Assembly (NCBI GenBank): GCA_043585095.1 | Contig: CP121321.1 | Span: 2,666,001 to 2,730,000 of the forward strand | Direction of reading: 5' to 3' | Origin: JANQIO01 sp043585095 | GTDB lineage: Bacteria > Pseudomonadota > Gammaproteobacteria > Pseudomonadales > Halieaceae | Length of the DNA stretch: 64,000 nucleotides | Program-made: the position numbers and the translations under genes | Shown: positions 16,510 to 25,728 of the stretch, piece by piece | Layout of the letters: each line of letters begins with the position of its first letter | Numbering within the stretch: position 1 is the first letter of the stretch | Notes under the pieces: model-generated | What the model saw: the letters and a program-made list of their open reading frames with translations, nothing else | Database searches by the model: none | What the model was told of the DNA's origin: nothing

Positions 16510-17862
16510 ATGTCTGTCGAAGCGGACGGATTTCTCCGTGCCTACCCCAATGTAACAACCATTGAAGCACTACTTCCTGATTGCAATGGCATCATGCGCG
16601 GCAAGTGGTTGCCGCGCCATAAGCTGGGCAAGGTGTATGAAGGCGACCTGAAACTGCCGGTCTCTGCACTAAACCTGGATGTCTGGGGCCGGGACGTAGA
16701 AGCACTGGTGTTTGAGTCGGGTGACGCTGACGGCGTGTGTCGCCCTATTGAAGGCACACTCTTGCAAACCCCCTGGGCCGACGATGACGCCTACGGTCAG
16801 GTGATGTTATCGCTCTACAACGCCGACGGCAGCCCCTATCTGGGCGACCCGCGCAACGTGCTAAAACAGGTTTTAGCCCGATTCCACAATGCGGGATGGC
16901 GGCCCGTCGTGGCCGCCGAACTGGAATTTAGTCTGGTCCACTATGATCGCAGCGGCAGCGGCGGTATCCACCATAGCTGTTCTGAGCCCTCTGGGATCGC
17001 GCCGATAGGCGGCAACACCTACGGTCTGGACGTGCTGCATGATCACTCTGCGGTGCTGCAGGAGATTCGCGAGGCCTGCCTTGTTCAGGAGCTGCCCTTT
17101 GATGGCATCGTCAAGGAATCCGCCCCGTCTCAATATGAAATCAACATGCAACATATCGACAACCCCGTACTGGCGGCGGATCAAATTACCCAGCTCAAGC
17201 GCTTGATCAAAGGCGTGGCGGGCAAGCACGGCCTGGTTGCCAGTTTTATGGCGAAACCCTTCGCAGATGAAGCTGGCAACGGTATGCATCTGCACTGCAG
17301 CATGCTCGACGAGCAGGGCGATAATATCTTTAACGATGGCGGAGACAGGGGTACAGAACTCTTGCGCCATGCTGTTGCAGGATGCATGCAGTATATGGCG
17401 GAATCTATGGCAGTCTTTGCGCCCAACGTGAATTCCTATCGTCGCTTTCAGCCCGGCAGCCATGCGCCCACCTCACCCTGCTGGGGTTACGACAATCGCA
17501 CGGTGTCGGTTCGCATTCCCGCTGGCAAACCTGCTGCCCGTCGACTTGAGCTACGCGTCGCCGGCGCCGATGCGAACCCCTACTTGCTATACGCTGCGAT
17601 GCTTTCCGCGGTGATTGAAGGTATTGCGCAACAATTAGACCCGGGAGACCCCACTACCGGGGATGGCTATGAGCAAGCTAGCGAGACGCTGCCCGAATAC
17701 CTCCCCGAGGCGGTCAAGTTGTTCGAGGACTCTGAGTTCATTGCGCGCAATTTGGGCGAAGAACTGCAACGCAGCTACGCGCAAACGAAATGGCAGGAAA
17801 ACGCAGTTTTTCGGAACCGCGTCACCGAGCTGGAGTATGCCTCTTATCTCGAGAGGCTCTAG
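16510..17862 (+). CDS. Glutamine synthetase-family enzyme (gamma-glutamylpolyamine synthetase-like)
   Basis: 450 residues from ATG at 16510 (MSVEADGFLRAYP); an earlier in-frame ATG at 16444 would add a family-unlike 22 residues. The GS fold is shown by the N-terminal beta-grasp (VTTIEALLPDCNGIMRGKW), the catalytic domain with AAELEFSLV and GNGMHLHCSM, and the substrate loop RRFQPGSHAPTSPCWGYDNR. The changes from true GlnA and the neighbourhood point to the PuuA/GlnA-like ligases that join glutamate to an amine with ATP. The polyamine substrate is an inference. Confidence 0.85.
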   Translation: MSVEADGFLRAYPNVTTIEALLPDCNGIMRGKWLPRHKLGKVYEGDLKLPVSALNLDVWGRDVEALVFESGDADGVCRPIEGTLLQTPWADDDAYGQVMLSLYNADGSPYLGDPRNVLKQVLARFHNAGWRPVVAAELEFSLVHYDRSGSGGIHHSCSEPSGIAPIGGNTYGLDVLHDHSAVLQEIREACLVQELPFDGIVKESAPSQYEINMQHIDNPVLAADQITQLKRLIKGVAGKHGLVASFMAKPFADEAGNGMHLHCSMLDEQGDNIFNDGGDRGTELLRHAVAGCMQYMAESMAVFAPNVNSYRRFQPGSHAPTSPCWGYDNRTVSVRIPAGKPAARRLELRVAGADANPYLLYAAMLSAVIEGIAQQLDPGDPTTGDGYEQASETLPEYLPEAVKLFEDSEFIARNLGEELQRSYAQTKWQENAVFRNRVTELEYASYLERL

Positions 17863-17919
17863 GACCTCTTGCGGCCCTGGCGCGTCTTGCTGACGCCACG
17901 GCGGTGCCAGCACGGGCCG

Positions 17920-19032
17920 CTAGTAGCCGCGCTCAACATCCACGACGGATAACAACCGATCACCAGCCACGTAACGCCCAACGTTCTCAACCACCAGCGC
18001 CTGAATGCGGCCCAGAGCCTCTTGTGAACGACCCGCAACATGCGGCGTGATAATCAGGTTAGGCGCCCTCCACAGTGGGTGCTCAGATGGCAAGGGCTCG
18101 GGATCTGTCACGTCCAGCCCCGCACCGGCGATCTCACCATCTTCTAATGCCGTCAGCAGGTCTGCCGTGACGGTGCTCTGACCCCGACCCACACTAATAA
18201 AATAGGCGCCGGGCTTCATCGCTTTAAAGAATTCGGCATTGAACATGCCGCGTGTTGTCGACGTGAGGGGAGCTGCGTTCACTACTACATCAGCATTTGC
18301 CGCGAGCTTCAGCGCTTCGTCAGCCAAGCCTACATAGGAGATGTAATCGGGCCCTTCGCGACGGCTGTTACGCGTCGCGGTGACGCGCATGCCAAGGCCA
18401 TGCGCCCGCTTGGCGACCTGAGTTCCAATACCTCCTAGCCCAACCACCAGCATCGTGCGCCCCGAAACCTCTCCGAATGCGGGAGGTGCCTCCGACCAAT
18501 TCGGCTCCCATTGCGCCTTCTGCTGGTTCAGCGCATAAGGATACAGACCACGCGTGAGTGACATCATCAGAGCGATTGCATGATCTGCCAGCGTAGGGCT
18601 GCCAAGGCGCTGCCCATTGCTCAGAATCACTTCTCCAGACGCTATAGTGGGCTGGGTAACGCAATTTTCAACGCCGGCAAAGTACACCTGAACCCAGTGC
18701 AAATCTGTGGCCGCATCGAATACGTCCTGCCGACAGAAACCCACAATGGCCTGTGCACCCGGGGCCGCGGCTAAGGCTTCATCAACTGTCCTGACGCCAA
18801 CAATCTCAACATCGGGATGCATTTGCTGCAAAGTGGCCAATGCCTGGTCACCGAACAGGCTTCGCAAGACGATTTTGCCAGGCGCTTGCCAACCCGGCAT
18901 CTCGCGAGCGGGTAGCGCTGACTCACGCAAGCCCAACCCGGAAAGGGACGCTGGTAGACTGCCATCAGCCGCCGCGAGCGACGCAGTACCCAGCGCCAGA
19001 ATTGCTATCACGATCAGATTTAGCGTTTTCAT
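17920..19032 (-). CDS. D-isomer-specific 2-hydroxyacid dehydrogenase with an N-terminal signal peptide
   Basis: 370 residues. The catalytic parts are intact: Rossmann motif GLGGIG (198-203), Arg283 in SVGRGQ, Glu312 in DPEPLP and His331 in ITPHVAG, as in phosphoglycerate/glyoxylate reductase relatives. Unusually, the protein begins with a clear Sec-type signal peptide (MKTLNLIVIAILALGTASLAAA, cut near residue 22). AGAGG and TAGGA sit just upstream of this ATG, supporting the start. An NAD(P)H-dependent enzyme in the periplasm would lack free cofactor. A cytosolic form from Met45 is conceivable. It is convergent with the PuuA-like gene. Confidence 0.85.
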   Translation of the reverse strand: MKTLNLIVIAILALGTASLAAADGSLPASLSGLGLRESALPAREMPGWQAPGKIVLRSLFGDQALATLQQMHPDVEIVGVRTVDEALAAAPGAQAIVGFCRQDVFDAATDLHWVQVYFAGVENCVTQPTIASGEVILSNGQRLGSPTLADHAIALMMSLTRGLYPYALNQQKAQWEPNWSEAPPAFGEVSGRTMLVVGLGGIGTQVAKRAHGLGMRVTATRNSRREGPDYISYVGLADEALKLAANADVVVNAAPLTSTTRGMFNAEFFKAMKPGAYFISVGRGQSTVTADLLTALEDGEIAGAGLDVTDPEPLPSEHPLWRAPNLIITPHVAGRSQEALGRIQALVVENVGRYVAGDRLLSVVDVERGY

Positions 19033-19111
19033 TGGTCCTACCTCTTTCAGCCCAGGCGTCGTAGTGCCTGCCGTTCTGTCGCCCGGGAGTGTAGCAAGGA
19101 ATCAGCGCAGA

Positions 19112-19184
19112 CCCTCTACAAGGCCTTCTATAGCCCCTTCTCTACCTGCCCTTCTACGTGCCCTTCTACGGGCCCCACTGTAGG
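19112..19184 (-). repeat. 12-bp imperfect tandem repeat across the MATE gene stop codon
   Basis: About six units of 12-13 bp (plus strand cccttctacgtg-like) run from downstream of the stop into the last 19 codons of the MATE gene. Inside the gene they encode VEGxVEGx-type residues. The stop codon (19128-19130) arises from a base change within one unit (TATAG), so the array sets the length of the C-terminal tail. Confidence 0.75.
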
Positions 19185-20561
19185 CACAGCTACAGGTCCA
19201 TCGACAGATCTGCCTGCAGACTCGGCCTCGGCTGTGTGCTGTAAACCCAACTGGCGCACCTGCCACAACACGGCGATAAAGGCGAGGCCGCCAAACACCG
19301 TAGCACCCACTGCATCCCCCGCCATGACGCCGGGCGCGGCAAACCATTGGGCCCCCAGGTAAACAGCGGGGATGGTGCCCAGTAAAGCACGACCAAAATT
19401 AAACAGGGTGGCCAAATGGGCGCGATGTAGGTTGTTGAAGCTGGCATTGGCTACAAACAACATGCCGCTGAAGATATAAGCGCCTACCAGCCACGTTACC
19501 GCAAAGCGAATCAATCGCTCGGCCTCTCCAGTGGCAGAAAAAGCCTGCACAATAAGATCCTGTGACAACCACAGTATCAGCCACATGACCAACACATACA
19601 CCAGGTTGCACATAACGGCGTCCAGCAACGCGCGGCGCACGCGGTCGTAGCGTCGCGCACCGGCGTTTTGACCAATAATAGGGCCAATTGCACCTGACAG
19701 CGCGAACACTGCGGCAAAGGCAACGGGCCAGATTCGGCCCATGATCGCTGCACCGGCGACGGCGCTGTCGCCAAACTGTGACATCGTTCGCAGCACAAAA
19801 CTGGCGCCTATGGGCGTAGCCAGATTGGTCAACACTGCCGGTCCGGCGACGCTTACGATGGCCGATAAGTCTGTTTTAAGCAGCGCCACGCTAGTGGCAC
19901 CTGGTAGCTTGTGCACGCGAAACAGCGCATTAAAGGCGATTCCCAGAACGGCATATCGCGCTATAGCTGATGCAACCGCGGCCCCTTCAAGCCCCCAGTC
20001 CAGTACAAAAATCAAAATAGGGTCAAGCACCGCATTGACGACGGATCCGCCCAGAGTGGCATACATCGAGCGCCGGGCATCCCCCAGGGCACGGACCGCA
20101 TTAGCGGCGCACATTCCCAGGGCGAGTATGGCGGTGTTGGGGATAATGATCTGGCTGTAGCTGACAGCATAATCAAGCGTCTTGCCGGTGGCACCCAATA
20201 GGCCCAGCAAGGTTTCCAATTGCCAAAATCCGATACCGCTAATGAGTGCCGCCGCGGTTCCGCTGAAAATGAGAATATTGCTGCAATAGCGCGACGCCAT
20301 ATCTCGCCGTCTGGCACCGACTGCGCGGGACACCAGCGCGCCCATGCTGATCTGCAGGCCAATACTGACCGCCGTGAGAAAGAACAGCAGCGTACCGCCA
20401 TAGCCCACGGCCGCGGCCAACTCCTGCTCACCCAGGAGGCTAAGGAAGTACATATCCACAAGGTCGACTGCAAACATCGCCACCAGCCCTATGGCACTGG
20501 CGGAGGTCATGTTGATGACGTGTCGAAGCGTGGAACCTTCTAGGAAAACCGCGCGGGCCAT
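19128..20561 (-). CDS. MATE-family multidrug/cation antiporter
   Basis: 477 residues with about 12 hydrophobic segments in two related halves, as in NorM/DinF MATE exporters. Recognisable pieces are ALGMCAANAVRALGDARRSM at the middle and GAIGPIIGQNAGARRYDRVR in the second half. Such transporters use Na+ or H+ gradients to expel cationic compounds. The hydrophilic tail (about 450-477) consists of Val-Glu-Gly/Pro repeats generated by the local 12-bp array and is probably not part of the fold. It is monocistronic and divergent from the desaturase gene. Substrate unknown. Confidence 0.88.
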   Translation of the reverse strand: MARAVFLEGSTLRHVINMTSASAIGLVAMFAVDLVDMYFLSLLGEQELAAAVGYGGTLLFFLTAVSIGLQISMGALVSRAVGARRRDMASRYCSNILIFSGTAAALISGIGFWQLETLLGLLGATGKTLDYAVSYSQIIIPNTAILALGMCAANAVRALGDARRSMYATLGGSVVNAVLDPILIFVLDWGLEGAAVASAIARYAVLGIAFNALFRVHKLPGATSVALLKTDLSAIVSVAGPAVLTNLATPIGASFVLRTMSQFGDSAVAGAAIMGRIWPVAFAAVFALSGAIGPIIGQNAGARRYDRVRRALLDAVMCNLVYVLVMWLILWLSQDLIVQAFSATGEAERLIRFAVTWLVGAYIFSGMLFVANASFNNLHRAHLATLFNFGRALLGTIPAVYLGAQWFAAPGVMAGDAVGATVFGGLAFIAVLWQVRQLGLQHTAEAESAGRSVDGPVAVPTVGPVEGHVEGQVEKGL

Positions 20562-20766
20562 AAAGCTTATCTGATCCCTTGAGAAGACTGATCCATCGCA
20601 CTGGTGAGGACGATGGCGCTCACGGTACTATTTACCGCGCATGCACTATACTGCTTTTCGATAAGCTTGCCCCGGACGGGCACAGTGAGCACATCGATCT
20701 GCTGCGTAAGACTCCAATAAACTGGCGACACAGCTGGAAAACTGAATACCCGAGGACAAACGATTC

Positions 20767-22017
20767 ATGACTACCCCCCAGGATGCAGGTCCTGCTGCCG
20801 GCGAAAACACGACGGCGCAGGGCATCGGCCTTCAAAACAGACAAGCGCCCGAACAAGTCGCTGAGGATAAGCCACCACTGATTATCGTCAACGCCGTGAT
20901 ATTTATCGGGCTGCCGCTACTGGCCCTGATACTGGTGCCCGTTTGGGGGTTTTATCATGGCTACAGCGCCGCCCTGTGGGGCATGGCGATCCTGTTTCTG
21001 TATTTAAACGGACTCTCTATCACCGCGGGCTACCACCGCCTTTGGTCCCATAACGCCTATCGCGCACATCCGTTGCTGCGGCTGTTTTTTGCCCTTTGGG
21101 GTGCGGGCGCACTGCAAAACAGCATTCTGGTATGGGGCTCCGATCATCGGCGTCATCACCGCCATGTGGACGACAATGAATCAGACCCCTACTCGGCGGG
21201 GCGCGGGCTATGGTTTTCACACATGGGATGGATGCTGCGGGAATACAGCACCAACGAAGAAGACTTCAGCAACGCGCCGGACCTGCAAAGAGACCCTATC
21301 GTGATGTGGCAGCACAATCACTATGTGGCTATCACCGTCGTCATGAATGTCGTGTTGCCGATGTTGGTTGGCTGGTGGGCCGGTGACATTATCGGCGGCC
21401 TGCTTCTGGTCGGCCTGCTGCGGTTAATCGTAAACCACCACGTAACTTTTTTTATTAACTCGTTGGCGCATTTCTGGGGCACTCAGCCCTATACGGACGA
21501 AAACAGTGCCCGTGACAATGGCTTACTGGCATTTCTTACCTACGGTGAGGGCTATCATAATTTCCACCATATCTTCCAGACCGATTACCGGAACGGCATC
21601 CGCTGGTATCACTGGGATCCAAGCAAATGGTTGATTAGCGTCTGTAGCTGGCTTGGCCTTGCCAGTAACTTGAATCGAGTGCCGTCCCTTAAGATTCAAC
21701 AATCGATGCTTAGCATGCAATTCAAGCAGGCGCAGGCACAGCTGGAGAACAAGGATAGCCACCCACTGCGCGACAAATTAGAACAAGAGTACGCGTTGTT
21801 CACCGAAGCCCTGAATCGCTGGAAAGCGCTGCAGTCAGCGCGCTATGAGCGTCACGTCGGCGAGCTGGAAGATGCGCTGGCGATTAAACGCGCTCGCTTG
21901 ACTGAAAAATGGGAGCGCGCGGCGATTCACAGCACCCTTAGAGAGCTGGAATACTCTATGAAAATGCAGCGCAGGCGCGTTGAACTATTGATGATGCAAT
22001 TGCAGGCGGTTTCATGA
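20767..22017 (+). CDS. Membrane fatty-acid (acyl-CoA delta-9 type) desaturase
   Basis: 416 residues. The three histidine boxes of the di-iron desaturases are present: HRLWSH (90-95), DHRRHH (126-131) and HNFHH (264-268), among four hydrophobic segments. The enzyme inserts a cis double bond into saturated acyl chains using O2. Past about residue 305 there is a long charged helical extension, likely coiled coil (KQAQAQLENKDSHPLRDKLE onward). The stop overlaps the glutathione peroxidase ATG by 4 bases, so translation is coupled. Chain-position specificity is inferred from family resemblance. Confidence 0.9.
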   Translation: MTTPQDAGPAAGENTTAQGIGLQNRQAPEQVAEDKPPLIIVNAVIFIGLPLLALILVPVWGFYHGYSAALWGMAILFLYLNGLSITAGYHRLWSHNAYRAHPLLRLFFALWGAGALQNSILVWGSDHRRHHRHVDDNESDPYSAGRGLWFSHMGWMLREYSTNEEDFSNAPDLQRDPIVMWQHNHYVAITVVMNVVLPMLVGWWAGDIIGGLLLVGLLRLIVNHHVTFFINSLAHFWGTQPYTDENSARDNGLLAFLTYGEGYHNFHHIFQTDYRNGIRWYHWDPSKWLISVCSWLGLASNLNRVPSLKIQQSMLSMQFKQAQAQLENKDSHPLRDKLEQEYALFTEALNRWKALQSARYERHVGELEDALAIKRARLTEKWERAAIHSTLRELEYSMKMQRRRVELLMMQLQAVS

Positions 22018-22493
22018 GCGCAGTCTATGACTATCAAGCTACCACCAAGTCCGGCGACCAGAAGTCACTGGAAGACTACCGCGGCAAAGTGCTACTCATC
22101 GTCAACACCGCGTCCAAGTGCGGATTTACGCCGCAATTTGCTGGGCTGGAGACCCTCTACCAGCAATACCACGAACAGGGCTTTGAGATCCTCGGCTTCC
22201 CCTGCAACCAATTCGGCCGCCAGGATCCCGGCAGCAATGATGAAATTCAGGAGTTCTGTCAGCTCAATTACGGCGTCAGCTTTCCCATGTTCGGCAAGAT
22301 CGAAGTGAACGGTGGCGCTGCTGACCCGCTGTACAAGCACCTCAAGAAAGCCGCGCCCGGCGCCCTGGGTACCCAGGGTATCAAGTGGAACTTCGACAAG
22401 TTCCTGGTCAACCGCGAAGGCGAAGTGGTCAAGCGCTTCTCACCGCAGACGACCCCGGAAGCACTTGCAGACGAGATTAAAGCGCTGCTATAG
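22014..22493 (+). CDS. Glutathione peroxidase (cysteine type)
   Basis: 159 residues, thioredoxin fold. The catalytic cysteine Cys36 is in NTASKCGFTPQ, with the Gln65 element FPCNQFG and the Trp in IKWNFDKFLV. It has Cys rather than selenocysteine. The family reduces organic, including lipid, hydroperoxides with glutathione or thioredoxin as donor. The 4-base overlap with the desaturase gene is striking, since unsaturated lipids are the peroxidation targets. There is no signal peptide, so it is cytoplasmic. Confidence 0.93.
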   Translation: MSAVYDYQATTKSGDQKSLEDYRGKVLLIVNTASKCGFTPQFAGLETLYQQYHEQGFEILGFPCNQFGRQDPGSNDEIQEFCQLNYGVSFPMFGKIEVNGGAADPLYKHLKKAAPGALGTQGIKWNFDKFLVNREGEVVKRFSPQTTPEALADEIKALL

Positions 22494-22539
22494 CCGCCAG
22501 CCAGTCTGACAATTCGCCGTCAGCAGTAGCGTCGCGAGC

Positions 22540-24132
22540 TCAATGCTCGCGCGTGGCGCGGAAATCGATATCAGGCCAGCGCTCTTCCATCAGCTGCAAG
22601 TTCACCCGAGTGGGCGCCAGATAGGTGAGATAGCCGCCGCCGTCTAATGAGAGCTGGTCAGCGGCTTTTTTGCGAAATTCTTCCAGCTTCCGTGGGTCAT
22701 CACAGTGCACCCAGCGCGCGGTATAGACACTGATAGGCTCATAAATCGCCTCAACCTTGTACTCGTCTTTTAGCCGATAGGCGACAACATCAAACTGGAG
22801 TTGCCCAACGGCACCCACGATAAGATCGCTGGAACTGAGCGGCGAAAACACCTGGGTTGACCCCTCTTCTGAGAGCTGCTGTAAGCCGCGTTGGAGCTGC
22901 TTTGACTTCAGCGGATCGGCAAGGCGGATGCGGCGAAACAGCTCCGGTGCAAAGTGCGGTATACCCGTAAACTGCAGATCTTCTCCTGCCGTAAAGGTAT
23001 CTCCGATCTGTATCGTGCCATGGTTATGCAGGCCAATAATGTCACCGGAAACAGCCTCTTCTACCAGAGATCGCTCGCCCGCTTTAAACGTTACCGCATC
23101 AGCGATCTTGATATCCTTTCCGACCCTGACATGGCGCATCTTCATGCCTTTCTCATAGCGCCCGGAGCAAACCCGCATGAAGGCGATACGATCTCGGTGC
23201 CGGGGATCCATGTTCGCCTGAATTTTGAAGACAAAACCAGAAAACGCTTCTTCTCTTGCTGACACCTCTCGCTGCTGCGCTGCCCTGTCCAGAGGCGCCG
23301 GCGCCCACTCGACAAAGTGATCTAGCATCTCCCTGACGCCAAAGTTACCCAGGGCGGTGCCGAAAAATACCGGAGTTAGCTGGCCTGCAAGATATGCGTC
23401 GAGATCAAACTCATGACTCGCGCCGCGGACAAGTTCTACTTCATCGACGAAGTTATCGTAGTCGTCGCCGATTAATGCCTTAGCCTCATCGGAGGCGAGA
23501 CCTTCGATGATCTGAGCATCCGACAGGGTTTGTCCCTGACCGGGTGTATACGCAACAATCTGATCCGAATACAGGTCATAAACGCCGCGAAAGAACTGAC
23601 CCATGCCAATGGGCCAGTTAATCGGCGCCGCGGCAATGCTCAAGACCGACTCAATCTCATCAAGCAGATCGACCGGCTCGCGAATATCACGATCCATCTT
23701 ATTCACAAAGCTCAAAATCGGCGTGTCGCGCAGACGACAGACGTTCATCAATTTAATGGTTCGCTCTTCCACGCCTTTTGCGCCATCCACCACCATCAGG
23801 GCCGAATCCACCGCCGTCAGCGTTCGGTAGGTGTCTTCGGAAAAATCCTCGTGCCCCGGGGTATCCAGCAAATTTACCGTGCGGTCGTGGTAAGGAAACT
23901 GCATGACCGAAGAGGTCACCGAAATGCCGCGCTCCTGCTCCATGCTCATCCAATCTGAGGTTGCATGGGGGCCGCGTTTGCCTTTAACGCTGCCTGCAAC
24001 TTGTATTGCGTTCCCCAGCAGTAGCAATTTCTCCGTCATGGTCGTCTTACCCGCATCCGGGTGGGAGATGATGGCGAAGGTCCTGCGTTGCTCTATGAGG
24101 CGCTGAATGTCTGATGCATTACTTGATGGCAT
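22540..24132 (-). CDS. prfC: Peptide chain release factor 3
   Basis: 530 residues, translational GTPase. G1 SHPDAGKTTMTEKLLL, G3 DTPGHEDFSEDTYRT, G4 NKMDRDIREP, followed by the RF3 domains II and III. RF3-GTP drives recycling of RF1/RF2 after peptide release. Length matches E. coli RF3 (about 529). The gene is monocistronic and convergent with the peroxidase gene; no clear terminator lies in the 46 bases between them. Confidence 0.97.
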   Translation of the reverse strand: MPSSNASDIQRLIEQRRTFAIISHPDAGKTTMTEKLLLLGNAIQVAGSVKGKRGPHATSDWMSMEQERGISVTSSVMQFPYHDRTVNLLDTPGHEDFSEDTYRTLTAVDSALMVVDGAKGVEERTIKLMNVCRLRDTPILSFVNKMDRDIREPVDLLDEIESVLSIAAAPINWPIGMGQFFRGVYDLYSDQIVAYTPGQGQTLSDAQIIEGLASDEAKALIGDDYDNFVDEVELVRGASHEFDLDAYLAGQLTPVFFGTALGNFGVREMLDHFVEWAPAPLDRAAQQREVSAREEAFSGFVFKIQANMDPRHRDRIAFMRVCSGRYEKGMKMRHVRVGKDIKIADAVTFKAGERSLVEEAVSGDIIGLHNHGTIQIGDTFTAGEDLQFTGIPHFAPELFRRIRLADPLKSKQLQRGLQQLSEEGSTQVFSPLSSSDLIVGAVGQLQFDVVAYRLKDEYKVEAIYEPISVYTARWVHCDDPRKLEEFRKKAADQLSLDGGGYLTYLAPTRVNLQLMEERWPDIDFRATREH

Positions 24133-24377
24133 AGTTTGATGACGAATTTAATGACTTAGTTTGAAGAAGTAGTTGATGGGATGATTGGAACACCCAACTT
24201 TCAAGTATGGTGATGACGTCAAAGACGGCGATTTGCACCCGAGGCTTACAAGGCGGCGCATTCAACAGATCCGTTCAGGCGACCCTTCGGACAGGCGACC
24301 CGCGGAGCGCGATTATACGCGGATTGATTGTTACGAACAGAAGGACGAGAAACGCTAACAAGCGCTATACTTTCCCA

Positions 24378-25643
24378 ATGACGGCGACCAACCCACTTCT
24401 CTCGAATCACGAGCGCACGATGCGCACGCTACTCAGTGTGCGCGGCGCCACTATTCTAGCCTTTACGCTGCTGTTTTTCTTCGCATTGTCACACGACACC
24501 GAGCAGGCCCCCGGCGATAACTTTCTAATCGCATTGGGCGGCATGATGTTGATCACAGTCTGCAGCATGCTGCGACTCGCAGTAAACTGGCGCATCACGC
24601 CATCGGAAATCGGTGTGCAGCTGTTGATTGATGTCGCTGGTATCAGCATCCTGCTTTACTTCAGCGGTGGCGCGTTTAACCCACTACTCGTGCTGGTGTT
24701 ATCACCGGTTTCTCTCGCCGCTAGAAGACTTCCCAAGGCCGCTGCACGCGGTATCACCACCGCCGCTATCGCGCTTGCCGCTGGTCTGACCGTGTTCTTC
24801 CAGCCACTTCCTTATCTGGGCGTGAGCGAAGCCGGCGTACTCCAGTACACGGCGTGGGCCGCGCTCGGGCTCTGCGCCATAACGCTGGGCTGGTTTGTTA
24901 CCGAACTCCCCCCGGTCGGGCAGCCTTCACCTTCTGTCGATGCGGGTCAGGGCAACGGCCTGGATCCAGGTTACGTCAGCAGTGTCGCCCGTCTCGCGGC
25001 TGGCACAGCCAATGAACTGAATGCCCCGATCGCTACCATGTCCGCTCTGGTTGAAGAACTTGCAGAACATGCCGATAAGCCACAGCAACGAGAAGACTTC
25101 TCCTTACTGGCAGAACAGTTGGAACAATGCAGCACCGTTCTCGAGCAACTTTCTCGAACCGCGCGCGTCAACGAAGACGGACAGAAGCGCTGGGTCGACC
25201 TGATCGGGTTTGCCGAGTCCACCTTGAACAACTGGCTAGGCCAGCGTTCCGAAGCGGTTGCAGAAGTGACGGTTTCCGGGGGCGACGGGAATGATGAGCC
25301 ACCGCGCTTACAGGTCGACGTGGCCCTCGCCTATGCTCTGGAGCACCTCCTTAATAACGCCGCAGACGAGCAACCGCGAGGGATTCGCTTTGACGTGAGC
25401 TGGGATACTGACTGGGCCTACTTGCGTATCGATGACAAGGGCCCGGGGTTCCCCCCGCGCATGCTGGAGAACCGTTCGAGCACTGTCGTCTCTGCTGGCA
25501 AAAAGGGCCTCGGCGTCGGTTTACTTGTGGCGCAGGCTACCGCGGCTCGCTACGGCGGCAGACTGGAATTAGCAAACCGAAAAATCGGCGGCGCGAGCGC
25601 TCGACTATGTCTGCCGCTGGATAACACGCAAGAACAGAAATAA
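24378..25643 (+). CDS. RegB/PrrB/RoxS-like membrane sensor kinase homologue lacking the phospho-acceptor histidine
   Basis: 421 residues from ATG at 24378 (MTATNPLLSNHE). Five or six membrane helices cover about 20-175. The loop motif GGAFNPL (97-103) resembles the GGxxNPF quinone-sensing motif of RegB. The H-box reads GTANELNAPIATM: Asn212 stands where RegB-type kinases have the phosphorylated His (AHELGTPL). The ATP-binding domain is intact, with N-box LEHLLNNAAD (321-330), G1 DKGPGF and G2 GLGVGL. No response regulator gene is adjacent. It may be a non-phosphorylating sensor or a decaying gene; the reading frame itself is undamaged. Confidence 0.82.
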   Translation: MTATNPLLSNHERTMRTLLSVRGATILAFTLLFFFALSHDTEQAPGDNFLIALGGMMLITVCSMLRLAVNWRITPSEIGVQLLIDVAGISILLYFSGGAFNPLLVLVLSPVSLAARRLPKAAARGITTAAIALAAGLTVFFQPLPYLGVSEAGVLQYTAWAALGLCAITLGWFVTELPPVGQPSPSVDAGQGNGLDPGYVSSVARLAAGTANELNAPIATMSALVEELAEHADKPQQREDFSLLAEQLEQCSTVLEQLSRTARVNEDGQKRWVDLIGFAESTLNNWLGQRSEAVAEVTVSGGDGNDEPPRLQVDVALAYALEHLLNNAADEQPRGIRFDVSWDTDWAYLRIDDKGPGFPPRMLENRSSTVVSAGKKGLGVGLLVAQATAARYGGRLELANRKIGGASARLCLPLDNTQEQK

Positions 25644-25728
25644 AAACCGGGAACGAGCGGGCAATCTTCAGGAACAGAGCAGCGCCGTCAGTGTTGTAAA
25701 GACGCCCCACAGAGCATGAGCCTGACGG

